Below are positions 55,160-64,000 of a stretch of DNA of 64,000 bases, in pieces. How positions within the stretch are numbered: position 1 is the stretch's first letter; each line of letters starts with the position of its first letter. The notes beneath the pieces were generated by a model, which worked only from the letters and a program-made list of their open reading frames with translations, was not told the DNA's origin and searched no databases. The stretch comes from Ryuthela nishihirai. Lineage: Eukaryota; Arthropoda; Arachnida; Araneae; Heptathelidae. A program made the position numbers and the translations under genes. Location: positions 62,817,817 through 62,881,816 of the forward strand of contig JAWZYU010000030.1 of the NCBI GenBank assembly GCA_038380435.1. Direction: 5' to 3'.

Positions 55160-56010
55160 TGTCCTGCAGACTGAAGCTACAAAGCAATCTCTTGTCGCAG
55201 CATATTTTTAGAGGTAATACATTTCATGTCTAAATGAAGATTTTAAAAGAAATTTTTAAAATCCGAAACCTATTTTAAATGGTTAATACATTCAGCGATC
55301 ACTTTATTAGATACAGTTCCATGTTACGTGAATAGTAACTCGGATAGAGCATGTAGTAACTTCTCAAAGAAGCTTTTTATTTAAAAAAAAAAAGTGACTG
55401 AAGTTAAATGTCTCAGTGAAATCTTAATTTTTTAACAGTGAATTTTAATTTTTTTTAAAGAAATCTAGATTTTTTAACAATGTGCGTTCAGTAGTTAAAG
55501 AGTTATGGAAGATGAAACATTTAACAAGTTAGCTTGCTTTTAAAAAAATTACTCAAAATTGGCGGAAATTAACATAATTATTACGCGATAAGAATACTTT
55601 TACACGTGCTAGTGAATTTTATTATAACGGTTATTGCTTTTATTAGTTTTTGGGGAAATTATTTAAACTGGCATTGTTGCTGTTAAATATTCGAATTTCC
55701 GTAATTCTCTAAATACTGAACGAATATTGTTGAAAAATCGAGATTCAAAATGGTTCGACTGAAATCTTTCAATCATCTTCAGTGACATTTCTTCATAAAA
55801 AGGCTAATTTTAAGAAGTTACCGAGTTCTATATTCGAGTTATTATTGACACAACATGGAACTGTACTTAATCAAGTGGCCACTGAGTGTGTAGAATAAGC
55901 AATTCATCAGCCTTTCAGTATTCCCCTTTCAAAATGAAATTCCACTGAATGTGAAGTCATTTCACCTGTTGTTTTTAAGGGGGGGGGGGGGAGTATGAAA
56001 CATGGGGAGT
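55160..56010. other. Intergenic-looking, AT-rich; no gene seen
   Basis: Nothing recognised apart from a G13 run near 55979. Confidence 0.3.
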
Positions 56011-56015
56011 GGCTA

Positions 56016-56162
56016 AAAGTAAATTCTCTTGATGGCGGCAAAAAGTAAATTCTCTTGATGGCGGCAAAAAGTAAATTCCCATTAATGGCGGCAAAAAGTA
56101 AATTCCCATTAATGGCGGCAAAAAGTAAATTCCCATTAATGGCGGCAAAAAGTAAATTCCGG
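56016..56162. repeat. Minisatellite, five to six units of 26-27 bp
   Basis: AGTAAATTCTCTTGATGGCG GCAAAA (two copies) is followed by AGTAAATTCCCATTAATGGC GGCAAAA (three copies) and a broken last unit. Two sequence variants are arranged in blocks, showing stepwise duplication. Confidence 0.95.
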
Positions 56163-56164
56163 TG

Positions 56165-56580
56165 GGAGGAATAAAAGAATAAAGTCATTTGAGTGGTAAA
56201 AAGGAGAATTTCGCAAGGGGTGGGGGAGGCGAAGAACAGTAAATTACCATGAGGGTTAAAAGGAATAAATTATTGCCATTCTGCAAATTATAAGGTTACT
56301 TAGGGGGGCGACAATAACATATTTTGTGCATTTTATTCACATGAATTTAAGTTTATGTATGAGTGATAGATAAATGCGTTAGGAGGCATCGAAAAGGTAA
56401 TTTCACTTTGAGTCGCAAAAATTTCAATTCGCTTCGGCAGAAAAATTCACTTTGAGCGACAAAATACTGTAGCTTCGGCTGGCTCTGCTCAGAACACTAA
56501 CTACATATACGCAGAAAAAAACTGAACAATTTTAATTTACTCGCTCAGTGATTTAAAAAAGTTTCTTTTTATAAAATCTT
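56165..56580. other. Intergenic-looking; no gene seen
   Basis: Scattered AGTAAATT and TTCACTTTGAG motifs suggest decayed extension of the neighbouring minisatellite; nothing else. Confidence 0.3.
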
Positions 56581-56585
56581 GGGGA

Positions 56586-56757
56586 TCCCTGCTTGCCACA
56601 GTGGGCTGACAAGAGTCTCTCAGGTTAATAAGCCGTAGAGGAGATCTATGAAGAGGGCGACCTCAGCAGAAAAGAAATATCCGTACCTTTCCCGGTGCTC
56701 GAACCTAGGTCCTTTTCTTCGGAGCCAAGGGTGCTAACCACTAGACCACCGGGACTG
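56586..56757 (-). mobile_element. SINE family 2, full-length, diverged
   Basis: On minus: CCCGGTGGTCTAGTGGTTAG (box A), GGTTCGAGCACCGGG (box B), body, GTGGCAAGCAGGGATCCCC at the 3' end. Its 3' end lacks the usual GCTGCTTGAGG, being altered to CAGGGATCC. Confidence 0.85.
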
Positions 56758-56759
56758 GA

Positions 56760-57190
56760 ATTCTAAAGCGAATATATCCATAACCGGTATGCGGAATGAA
56801 ATTTTCCGATAGGATTTTTTCCCGATTTTTATGCCAACTTTAACGGTTCTATGAAAATGATCGCAACAAGCAGGTCGCGTGTTCCTCCGGCAGTAGAAAA
56901 TAATGCCGTTTTAAATCGCATTTGCGATTCAATTACAGCTAGAAATTCAAATTTTGAATTCAATATGTGGTAACATCACAGAGTTCTATATATACCAGAG
57001 GTAGTTCTTGCAACAAGTACCATGGACAACATGGACAACAACGAAGCAAAGTGTAATGCATTTTTAATGTAGCTGAAGCCCATTTTGTCGGGTGATTACA
57101 AAACACGGTTAAAACATGCTCAGTTTTAGGTTACACAAATAACCTAACAAGGATTAATTTCTTCCAGTAAGTTTAATCGATCTATTAAGT
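56760..57190. other. Intergenic-looking; no gene seen
   Basis: No coding or repeat signal recognised. Confidence 0.3.
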
Positions 57191-57194
57191 CAGA

Positions 57195-57893
57195 TTGGAT
57201 TGTTTTACCTCTGAGCGGCACTTTTTTGCACACCATGGGCTAAATGGCCAGGTCACATGGACCCCGAAGGCTCAGAGAAGGTTGGGGGAGGGGACCCACT
57301 GGAACAGCTGTTGGGAGACAGATGGTAGCCTCCCGTCAAGGCCATCCAGCGTGTTCTTTAACGTTGGGTTGTTTTACCTCCGAGCGGCACTTTTTTGCAC
57401 ACCATGGACTAAATGGCCAGGTCACATGGACCACGAAGGCTCAGAGAAGGTTGGGGGAGGGGACCCACTGGAACAGCTGTTGGTAGACAGATGGTAGCAT
57501 CCCGTCAAGGCCATCCAGCGTGTTCTTTAACGTTGGGTTGTTTTACCTCCGAGCGGCACTTTTTTGCACACCATGGACTAAATGGCCAGGTCACATGGAC
57601 CCCGGGTTGGGTTGGGTTGTTTTACCTCTGAGCGGCACTTTTTTGCACACCATGGGCTAAATGGCCAGGTCACATGGACCCCGAAGGCTCAGAGAAGGTT
57701 GGGGGAGGGGACCCACTGGAACAGCTGTTGGTAGACAGATGGTAGCATCCCGTCAAGGCCATCCAGCGTATTCTTTAACGTGCACAGGGTATGGCTCTTC
57801 CACACACGGGACCACGGCTTAACGTCCCATCCGACGGACGGCTGCCTTTCCAAGCCCATCGGTGTCCACTACTGACCGTGGGCAGGGCGGGGA
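57195..57893 (-). mobile_element. SINE family 1 tandem array (four partial units)
   Basis: Units begin (plus orientation) near 57195, 57364, 57533 and 57604. The first two end at GTGTTCTTTAACG and are followed directly by TTGGGTTGTTTTACC of the next unit, giving a 169-bp period. The third is cut at GGACCCCGGG; the fourth runs to GGCGGGGAA and lacks the tRNA head. Units 2 and 3 share private variants (CTCCGAGCGGC; CATGGACTAAATGG). No target duplication found. Confidence 0.9.
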
Positions 57894-57899
57894 AGACAT

Positions 57900-58585
57900 T
57901 CATCCGGAACCCTAATGTATACGTAGATAAATCGAAATTGCCAAAAGTTAATGCACACTTTTTCTTGTAAATGCAAAATATAGTGATACTTTGCAATATT
58001 CAGTTGACATATATACACAGGAAAAAGCAAACGACAAATGTCGGTCAAAAGCAATTGGTATAAAAAGCAACAAGTCTAAACAATAAAAAGATAAAAGCAT
58101 CAAATTCTAGTAAAATAGCCAGTAAAAATTCGAGAACTGGTTACAATCGAGTCGTCAGATAAAAGGTGTCCGAGTGAAAGGGTATCGGACGTAAAATTGT
58201 GGAAGCTAAAACAAAAAACGATATTCCAGATAAAAAGCAGTGTAATTGGTTAAAATATGCTTAATGATCAAAATGATGCAAGTTTAAAAAAATTTTGTGT
58301 GTGTTAAAGAACTAAATCAAATGGGAAGACCATCATTTTATTAGATTTCTGTTTGGTCATCGTTTTCTGTTTGTTTTTATAAAAGACTAGTTCGAACCTA
58401 TAGCAACTATTTATAATTTTTTATTGTCATTAAATAGAACTTTTATAGAAGGGGAGAAGGAAGATCAGTTTGAATTTCGAAGTGGCTAGGAGCACTACCT
58501 TAAGTTTGTTGCATTTGAAGTTTCATTTCTCCATTTTCATGGTTTTAGTTTTCGACATCTAGGAAAAGTGAAAGCAGACTCTTAC
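57900..58585. other. Intergenic-looking; no gene seen
   Basis: AT-rich unique-looking sequence between SINE copies. Confidence 0.3.
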
Positions 58586-58602
58586 AAAACACTAAATACA
58601 CG

Positions 58603-58987
58603 GGTTGGGTTGTTTTACCTCTGAGAGGCACTTTTTTGCACACTATGGGCTAAATGGCCAGGTCACATGGACCCCGAAGGCTCAGAGAAGGTTGGGGGAG
58701 GGGACCCACTGGAACAGCTGTTGGGAGACAGATGGTAGCCTCCCGTCAAGGCCATCCAGCGTGTTCTTTAACGTGCACAGGGTATGGCTCTTCCACACAC
58801 GGGCCCACGGCTTAACGTCCCATCCGACGGACGGCGGCCTTTCCAAGCCCATCGGTGTCCCCTACTGACCGTGGGCAGGGAGGGGAATTTTGCGGAGATA
58901 AATCTCAACTCTGACCCATCTGGGACTCGAACCTGGGAACTACAGATTACGAGCCTGGCGCGCTATCGACTGAGTCACCCCCGCCCC
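58603..58987 (-). mobile_element. SINE family 1, full-length, young, with 14-bp target duplication
   Basis: 385 bp. On minus: GGGGCGGGGGTGACTCAGTC then GATAGCGCGCCAGGCTCGTA (box A region), GGTTCGAGTCCCAG (box B), body with CGGTCAGTAGGGGACACC and GGGACGTTAAGCCGTGGG, GCACGTTAAAGAACACGC, 3' end GTGCCTCTCAGAGGTAAAAC AACCCAACC. Flanks ACACTAAATACACG (58589-58602, 58988-59001) are identical. A good reference copy for the family. Confidence 0.95.
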
Positions 58988-59139
58988 ACACTAAATACAC
59001 GTATTGGTTTCTTATATATCCATAAGAGATTATGTTTCTCCAGAAAACAAGTCAAATGAGCAAATCCTGACTCATAGCATAGATGAGGCGGGGGACAGGG
59101 GTGTTCGCTAAGTGATACACAGAAAATAACTGAACTTAC

Positions 59140-59325
59140 ATCGAGATTTTCTCCACTAAACTCCATCTTCTGCTCTTGGAAAAAGGTGACATCAAGAGGT
59201 TTGGAAATTGGATGGGACATTAAACAGTAACTCTCATACAGGAGAGCCATCTGCTTTGAAAGAACAGGATGAATGATCTTGCAGGAGGCTTCCATCTCTA
59301 TTAACAAGCGCCCAACAGATTCCTT
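59140..59325 (-). CDS. Probable exon of an unidentified gene (62 codons)
   Basis: Minus-strand frame KESVGRLLIEMEASCKIIHP then VLSKQMALLYESYCLMSHPI, SKPLDVTFFQEQKMEFSGEN and LD, ending at a perfect donor (CTCGAT|GTAAGT). Its length is a multiple of three with phase 0 ends. Upstream, TGATAACAG could be an acceptor; alternatively the frame starts at MEASC (GAGATGG, good context) and this is a first coding exon, because stops lie just upstream. Amphipathic helical character and balanced composition argue for real coding. I recognise no family and found no partner exon. Confidence 0.5.
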
Positions 59326-59556
59326 CTGTTATCAAGCTGTGTATCCGCTGTGTGCAACAAGGCCGCTCACAGATAAACAACTCAGCTCAAATTTATTGAT
59401 AAACTTTTGTTTAGCTTCAAAATAGCGTTTTCTAGGAACCTAATAAGTGTCAAATTTAAGTAATATGTGAATAACGAAAGCAAACAACTAAATATTGGCC
59501 TGCTATCTAGTAGTCCTTGATGAATCTCCCCCCAAATATATATATAGACTTCTGTG

Positions 59557-59924
59557 TGGGGCGGGGGTGGCTCAGTCAGTAGCGCGCCAGGCTCGTGATC
59601 TGTAGTTCCCAGGTTCGAGTCCCAGCTGGGTCAGTGTTGAGATTTATCTCCGTAAAATTCCCCGCTCTGCTCACGGTCAGTAGGGGACACCGATGGGCTT
59701 GGAAAGACCGCCGTCCGTCGGATGGGACGTTAAGCCGTGTGCGGGAGAGCCATACTTGTGCACGTTAAAGAACACGCTGGATGGCCTTGACGGGAGGTTA
59801 CCATCCGTCTCCCAACAGCTGTTCCAGTATGTCCCCTCCCCCAACCTTCGGGGTCCATGTGACCTGGCCATTTAACCCATGGTGTGTAAAAAAAGTGCCG
59901 CTCAGAGGTAAAACAACCCAACCC
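59557..59924 (+). mobile_element. SINE family 1, full-length, forward, with 11-bp target duplication
   Basis: 368 bp, plus strand: GGGGCGGGGGTGGCTCAGTC (box A), GGTTCGAGTCCCAG (box B at about 59613), body, 3' end AAAGTGCCGCTCAGAGGTAA then AACAACCCAACCC. Flanks AGACTTCTGTG (59546-59556) and AGACTTCTATG (59925-59935). Confidence 0.95.
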
Positions 59925-59939
59925 AGACTTCTATGCGCG

Positions 59940-60235
59940 AAATTTACTTCGAAGCACAGTACACTTAAAAAAAAGGAACTGCCTAAATATTCTTTTATTA
60001 ACCATTAAATAAAAACAATACTATATACACATTTCAGTCTTGGGTAGTGGAGACGAGTGTGAAGTCAAATAACTCATGATTTTTGGAACAATGTATATAT
60101 AAACCACAAGATTGGATCTTTTTCCGACTTTGTTCTCATAACTGATGCACCCTTCCATTTCCAGACCCATTAAGCCTCTATATTCGTTATTAAGTATTGT
60201 TCCATTTCTCCTCAGTTCCCCAGAGAAAAGACGGA
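59940..60235. other. Intergenic-looking; no gene seen
   Basis: AT-rich; nothing recognised. Confidence 0.3.
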
Positions 60236-60480
60236 AGCCAACATGGTGTACGTGACGTCATCAATGGTCATTACCACGTCGTCACGCATCTGGGCTATTA
60301 GGCATCGGTAGAGTCTTCTGCAATGTTCTCGTGCCAAGGCCAACACACGTCACGTATGATCACAGAGTTGTCGATGACGTCAAAGCCTACTCCATTCGCT
60401 GCACGAGATGGGCGACTGGTGGCGTCAGTGCTCCGCGCCCCGATTAATCGTCAGCCCGTGGGGAAGGGCACAACCGAGGG
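60236..60480. promoter_or_regulatory. CpG-richer stretch with two TGACGTCA motifs
   Basis: GTGACGTCATC near 60254 and GATGACGTCAAAG near 60374 contain the palindromic cAMP-response (CREB/ATF) core TGACGTCA. Related CACGTCGTCACG and ACACGTCACGT lie between them. Base composition is unlike the neighbourhood. It could be a promoter or enhancer for a gene outside the recognised set; no transcript is visible. Confidence 0.25.
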
Positions 60481-60484
60481 AGAG

Positions 60485-61650
60485 AAAATGATTTTTGGAA
60501 CAGCTTGTTTGCTTGCTTAACGAGTTTTGAGTCGAGAGAGCAATCCACTTTCTTAGACTTGTGGCGTGGCGGGTCTTTACAGAGTCGTGCCAAAAGGATT
60601 TGGGGATTACTGATCGTTTCAGTGCTCCAGAATAAATGGTACAACGGTCTCAAATCTTTCATTTTAAAGTAAGTATTTCGAATAAAAAAGAAAAGGAACA
60701 CATATTTTATTTTTGTGCAAGTAGAAAAATGTCAAAAGAAATGTGTCTGGGGGGAACACGTCTACAACAAAATTTCGAAGAGTGCGTGGGGGGCATCCAA
60801 CCCTCCCCCTCCTTCCCGGAGACCATCTTTTTATTTGCAAAAATGTTAAATATCAAACAAAGAATTTTGAACGATATTCTAATGAATTAAAAGAAACCAA
60901 TGATGCCCTGAAGAAATTTACGATGTAAAACTGCGTCACATATTCAAAATGAGATTAAAAAAAAAAGCCCATTTTGAGAACTCTCCCTATTGCAGTGCAG
61001 ACTTTATTTTAAAGGGTGATCGGTTCTCCTGTTCGACCATTTATACCTTCAGAGAGGAGCTACAGCCAGTACTGATTGGCGAGCAGGACAGAGCACTTCT
61101 GGAATGCTTCAGAAGGGAAAATTCATTTACCCCTTTCCTTATTTTACAGTCTCGTTACCAGCATGAGGAGTCAACGTCCATTCTGTGTTGACGCCAGAAA
61201 ATATTAAACGCCATATTAGGATAAATTTCCACTCACTCTTGATTAATCTTTATTTTTTGTATTCCTGAACTCTATATTATAACTCTTGACTTCCATATCA
61301 GAATTTCATTTGCAATTAGATGCGCTAATCTCATACTGTGTTTATCTGCAGGTTATAACAGAGTAAAGGATCACACCATCAACCCAGGAACCGAACCCAG
61401 ACCCTGATAGTCATAGTGTTATACTGAACCAAAGTGATACCACTGTGGCATCAAGGCAGTAATTGTATCACATCCTCTTCCTCATTATTGGGTAGTATAT
61501 GTCTCTGTAATTTCTTCAAAATCTATTCGGGGTTGTTAAATAATTCAAGTTTTTGTATTTAATTCTCAACTTTTCGAGCATCACTGTATATATTCGATTG
61601 AGACGAGGAATTTTTTATATACTCTTCTTGTTAATGTATCTGAAGCAAGT
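60485..61650. other. Unassigned; weak open frames only
   Basis: Several short frames (60636-60890, 60743-60928, 60949-61191) without recognisable domains. ATGGTACAACGG...TTTTAAA|GTAAGT at 60636-60675 could be a small plus-strand exon end, but support is minimal. Confidence 0.25.
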
Positions 61651-61654
61651 GCGT

Positions 61655-62511
61655 GGGTTGGGTTGGGTTGTTTTACCTCTGAGCGGCACTTTTTTTCACA
61701 CCATGGGCTAAATGGCCAGGTCACATGGACCCCGAAGGCTCAGAGAAGGTAGGGGGAACAGCTGTTGGGAGAGAGATGGTAGCCTCCCGTCAAGGCCATC
61801 CAGCGTGTTCTTTAACGTGCACAGGGTATGGCTCTCCAGCACACGGGGCCACGGCTTAACGTCCCATCAGACGGGTTGGGTTGGGTTGTTTTACCTCTGA
61901 GCGGCACTTTCTTGCACACCATGGGCTAAATGGCCAGGTCACATGGACCCCGAAGGATCAGAGAAGGTTGGGGGAGGGGACCCACTGGAACAGCTGTTGG
62001 GAGAGAGATGGTAGCCTCCCGTCAAGGCCATCCAGCGTGTTCTTTAACGTTGGGTTGTTTTACCTGTGAGGGGCACTTTTTTGCACACCATGGGCTAAAT
62101 GGCCAGGTCACATGGACCCCGAAGGCTCAGAGAAGGTTGGGGGAGGGGACCCACTGGAACAGCTGTTGGGAGAGAGATGGTAGCCTCCCGTCAAGGCCAT
62201 CCAGCGTGTTCTTTAACGTTGGGTTGTTTTACCTGTGAGGGGCACTTTTTTGCACACCATGGGCTAAATGGACAGGTCACATGGACCCCGAAGGCTCAGA
62301 GAAGGTCGGGGCAGGGGACCCACTGGAACAGCTGTTGGGAGAGAGATGGTAGCCTCCCGTCAAGGCCATCCAGCGTGTTCTTTAACGTGCACAGGGTATG
62401 GCTCTCCCGCACACGGGGCCACGGCTTAACGTCCCATCCGACGGACGGCTGCCTTTCCAAGCCCATCGGTGTCCCCTACTGACCGTGAGCAGGGCGGGGA
62501 ATTTTTGCGGC
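61655..62511 (-). mobile_element. SINE family 1 concatemer (four units) within one target duplication
   Basis: Units begin (plus orientation) at 61655, 61873, 62050 and 62219. Units 2 and 3 end at GTGTTCTTTAACG and join directly to TTGGGTTGTTTTACC (177 and 169 bp); unit 1 ends at CCCATCAGACG; unit 4 extends to GCGGGGAATTTTTGCGG. The whole block is bounded by GCAAGTGCGT at 61645-61654 and at 62512-62521, each followed by G. No unit has the tRNA head. Units 3 and 4 share CTGTGAGGGGCAC, showing derivation from one another. Confidence 0.93.
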
Positions 62512-62529
62512 GCAAGTGCGTGACAAGCT

Positions 62530-63160
62530 GGTACTTTTATGGTGTTACGGCCATATTAATGATCTCGCTGTGTTGTAGGATGAGGGATATTTTAGGTGTT
62601 TCCGAATTGGTTTCAAAGTCTGCTTATAACAGTGAGATTTGTTTTTTGACTCTTGTCGCTTCTAGTTGATTTTTATCTATTAAATTTTTTCTACCTCAAA
62701 AAACATTCCAACGGTTTCTTTGCGACATTATCAGAAAATGGTAAGCTTGAAACTAATGGTTTATTGAACTAGACAATTAACAAGATATCCCAATTGTTAA
62801 AGCCGACGAAATAATTGCCAAATTAAAAAACATATCCGAGATTTCGGGTCTTTGTGAAGCGAGAGAAGCTCGGCAATAAGCCTTTCCAACTTAACACCAC
62901 AATTGGCACGTGCAGGTCTTGTTGAGCATTTCGACGTCCTTTCATTGTGCTCAACTCTCTTGTGTACAGTCCGATTCTATTTACAAAAGATATTTCATGT
63001 GCTTGACACAGAAGCTTTCACTACTGTAGGCTGTTATCAACTCTAGCTCTGAAAACACTCGGGCAATCCCTCCATGCTTTTGAGCTTCCTGCACAATGAA
63101 TTTCTTAATTGGTTTCAAGAATGATCTAGCACTCTGCCCTCACGGAGAAAAAAGACGTGA
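62530..63160. other. Intergenic-looking; no gene seen
   Basis: No coding, RNA or repeat signal recognised. Confidence 0.3.
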
Positions 63161-63164
63161 ATGG

Positions 63165-63420
63165 CTTGGGAAGACCACTCTTCATCAGATCAGATGCTAA
63201 GAGATGTTAATCCGTCGCAAAGTGTACAGGGAGCCACACTCTGTGCACGTTAGACATACCGGATGGTTTTCATGGGAATCTTCCACCTCTCTACTAGAGT
63301 ACTACCCAGTGGATCCACTTTCCCTGACGAATACTGAATCCTTGGGTTCCTTGTGACCTGGTAGTTTAATCCATTGCCTGAAAAAAAAAATGCTGTTCAG
63401 AGGTGAAAGAACTGAATGAA
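63165..63420 (+). mobile_element. SINE family 1, old 5'-truncated copy
   Basis: Plus-strand body text: AATGGCTTGGGAAGACC, CTCTGTGCACGTTAGACATA, GGGTTCCTTGTGACCTGGTA, and the 3' end ATGCTGTTCAGAGGTGAAAG. Heavily diverged; the tRNA head is missing. Confidence 0.75.
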
Positions 63421-63429
63421 ACAGTAGCG

Positions 63430-64000
63430 TCCGAAAATCTAGGTTTACTTAATCAAACTGTTTTTTCAAACTCATTAATAAAAAGGAATTTTTTTCGTTC
63501 TATCATCCAGTTCCGTTTCGATTTTGACAGCCAACAATACTTCTGCTTTTCCCCTGCAATTTTTTAACCTACCACTTTCCCTGCCCTCCCCTCTTTCATC
63601 CTATTTCCCATGCAACATTGCATTGGTGATATCCTAAAACAACATTCCTTACGATCTGAAATCAGAAAGGAATGATTTATTCCGCTATTTATCGGAAAAG
63701 GAAATTAATCGTGAAAAAAAAATAGGAGAACGAACAAACTAAAAAAAAAAAGACCAGCGTTTAAATCTCCTTTTTAGAGAATTGAAAGCTTTTGGAAATC
63801 CAATAAAATATTTACCGCGGCGTTAAAGGAAAAGGAAGAGACAGATGAAGCAGAAATCAGTGACTGAACATGTCGTTACAGTTTGTCACAAAACTGTGAC
63901 AAATGACAGAGCTGAGAACGCTAGGAAATATCTGACGCTTTTTGACCATTCATTCATCACGGCGTCGTATCGATTAAACTATCTTTGCGTCGGATATATA
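63430..64000. other. Right end of window; no gene seen
   Basis: No feature recognised. A small perfect repeat (TTTGTCACAAAACTGTGACAAA, near 63883-63904) forms a hairpin-like palindrome. Confidence 0.3.

Noticed and set aside
59557..59640. tRNA gene in the SINE head
   Set aside because: Box A and box B are present but the sequence runs straight into the SINE body and lacks a proper acceptor stem; same for all heads of families 1 and 2.
60636..60680. Plus-strand exon ending at GTAAGT
   Set aside because: Only about 12 codons precede the donor from the ATG and no partner exon or family is visible.
61655..61675. Telomere-like TTGGG repeats
   Set aside because: GGGTTGGGTTGGG is the complement of the SINE tail (CAACCC)n and is always at a SINE end; only two or three units.
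57195..62482. Open frames reading MARSHGPRRLREGWG... and similar, repeated several times
   Set aside because: They are translations of the antisense strand of SINE family 1 and repeat wherever the SINE does; no protein family, and they break at SINE boundaries.

Overview
This is an AT-rich animal nuclear sequence, with introns of several kilobases, GT-AG splicing and dense, mostly decayed transposable elements. An RTE-type LINE, tRNA-derived SINEs, Tc1/mariner, piggyBac and hAT remnants and a Penelope-like fragment together suggest an invertebrate. An arthropod, perhaps a chelicerate, is my guess, but nothing seen here fixes the species.

The only host gene I can name is LZTFL1 (leucine zipper transcription factor-like 1, a regulator of BBSome/ciliary trafficking). 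It lies on the minus strand from 43553 down to 5614. I reconstruct nine coding exons joining in frame to 302 codons, against about 299 in vertebrates. The first coding exon contributes only the ATG, intron 4 is of the rare GC-AG type, and the stop codon sits inside a perfect splice-donor-like sequence. Two further minus-strand open segments (59140-59325 and 50469-50612) look like exons of unidentified genes.

Layout: 1-3051 RTE LINE copy 1 (+), then 3110-4000 Penelope-like remnant; 5614-43553 LZTFL1, whose introns hold Tc1 elements (6473-7661, 10972-12397, about 29150-30125), LINE copy 2 (15888-19482, minus), piggyBac-type elements (14255, 20037-21086, a transposase fragment near 21.7-22.2 kb, 26715-27661, 38872), a hAT MITE (24261-24537), rearranged LINE copy 4 (30487-32569), LINE copy 5 (36105-36950) and many SINEs. 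Upstream of the gene, 43.7-64 kb is intergenic-looking: a hAT MITE (44855-45065), a mariner-like remnant, LINE copy 3 (46076-48688), a degenerate ~155-bp tandem repeat, a ~40-bp minisatellite (54470-55150) and a field of young SINEs.

The most unusual material is the SINE biology. A four-unit SINE concatemer (61655-62511) is bounded by one 10-11 bp target-site duplication, as if inserted in one event. A second array at 57.2-57.9 kb has the same 169-bp unit and junction. A 29-bp SINE insertion at 45300 has a perfect 12-bp duplication. A second SINE family shares its 3' end with the RTE LINE, its probable mobilising partner. There is also a 21-bp micro-inversion inside LINE copy 1 and a perfect 50-bp palindrome at 38992-39041.
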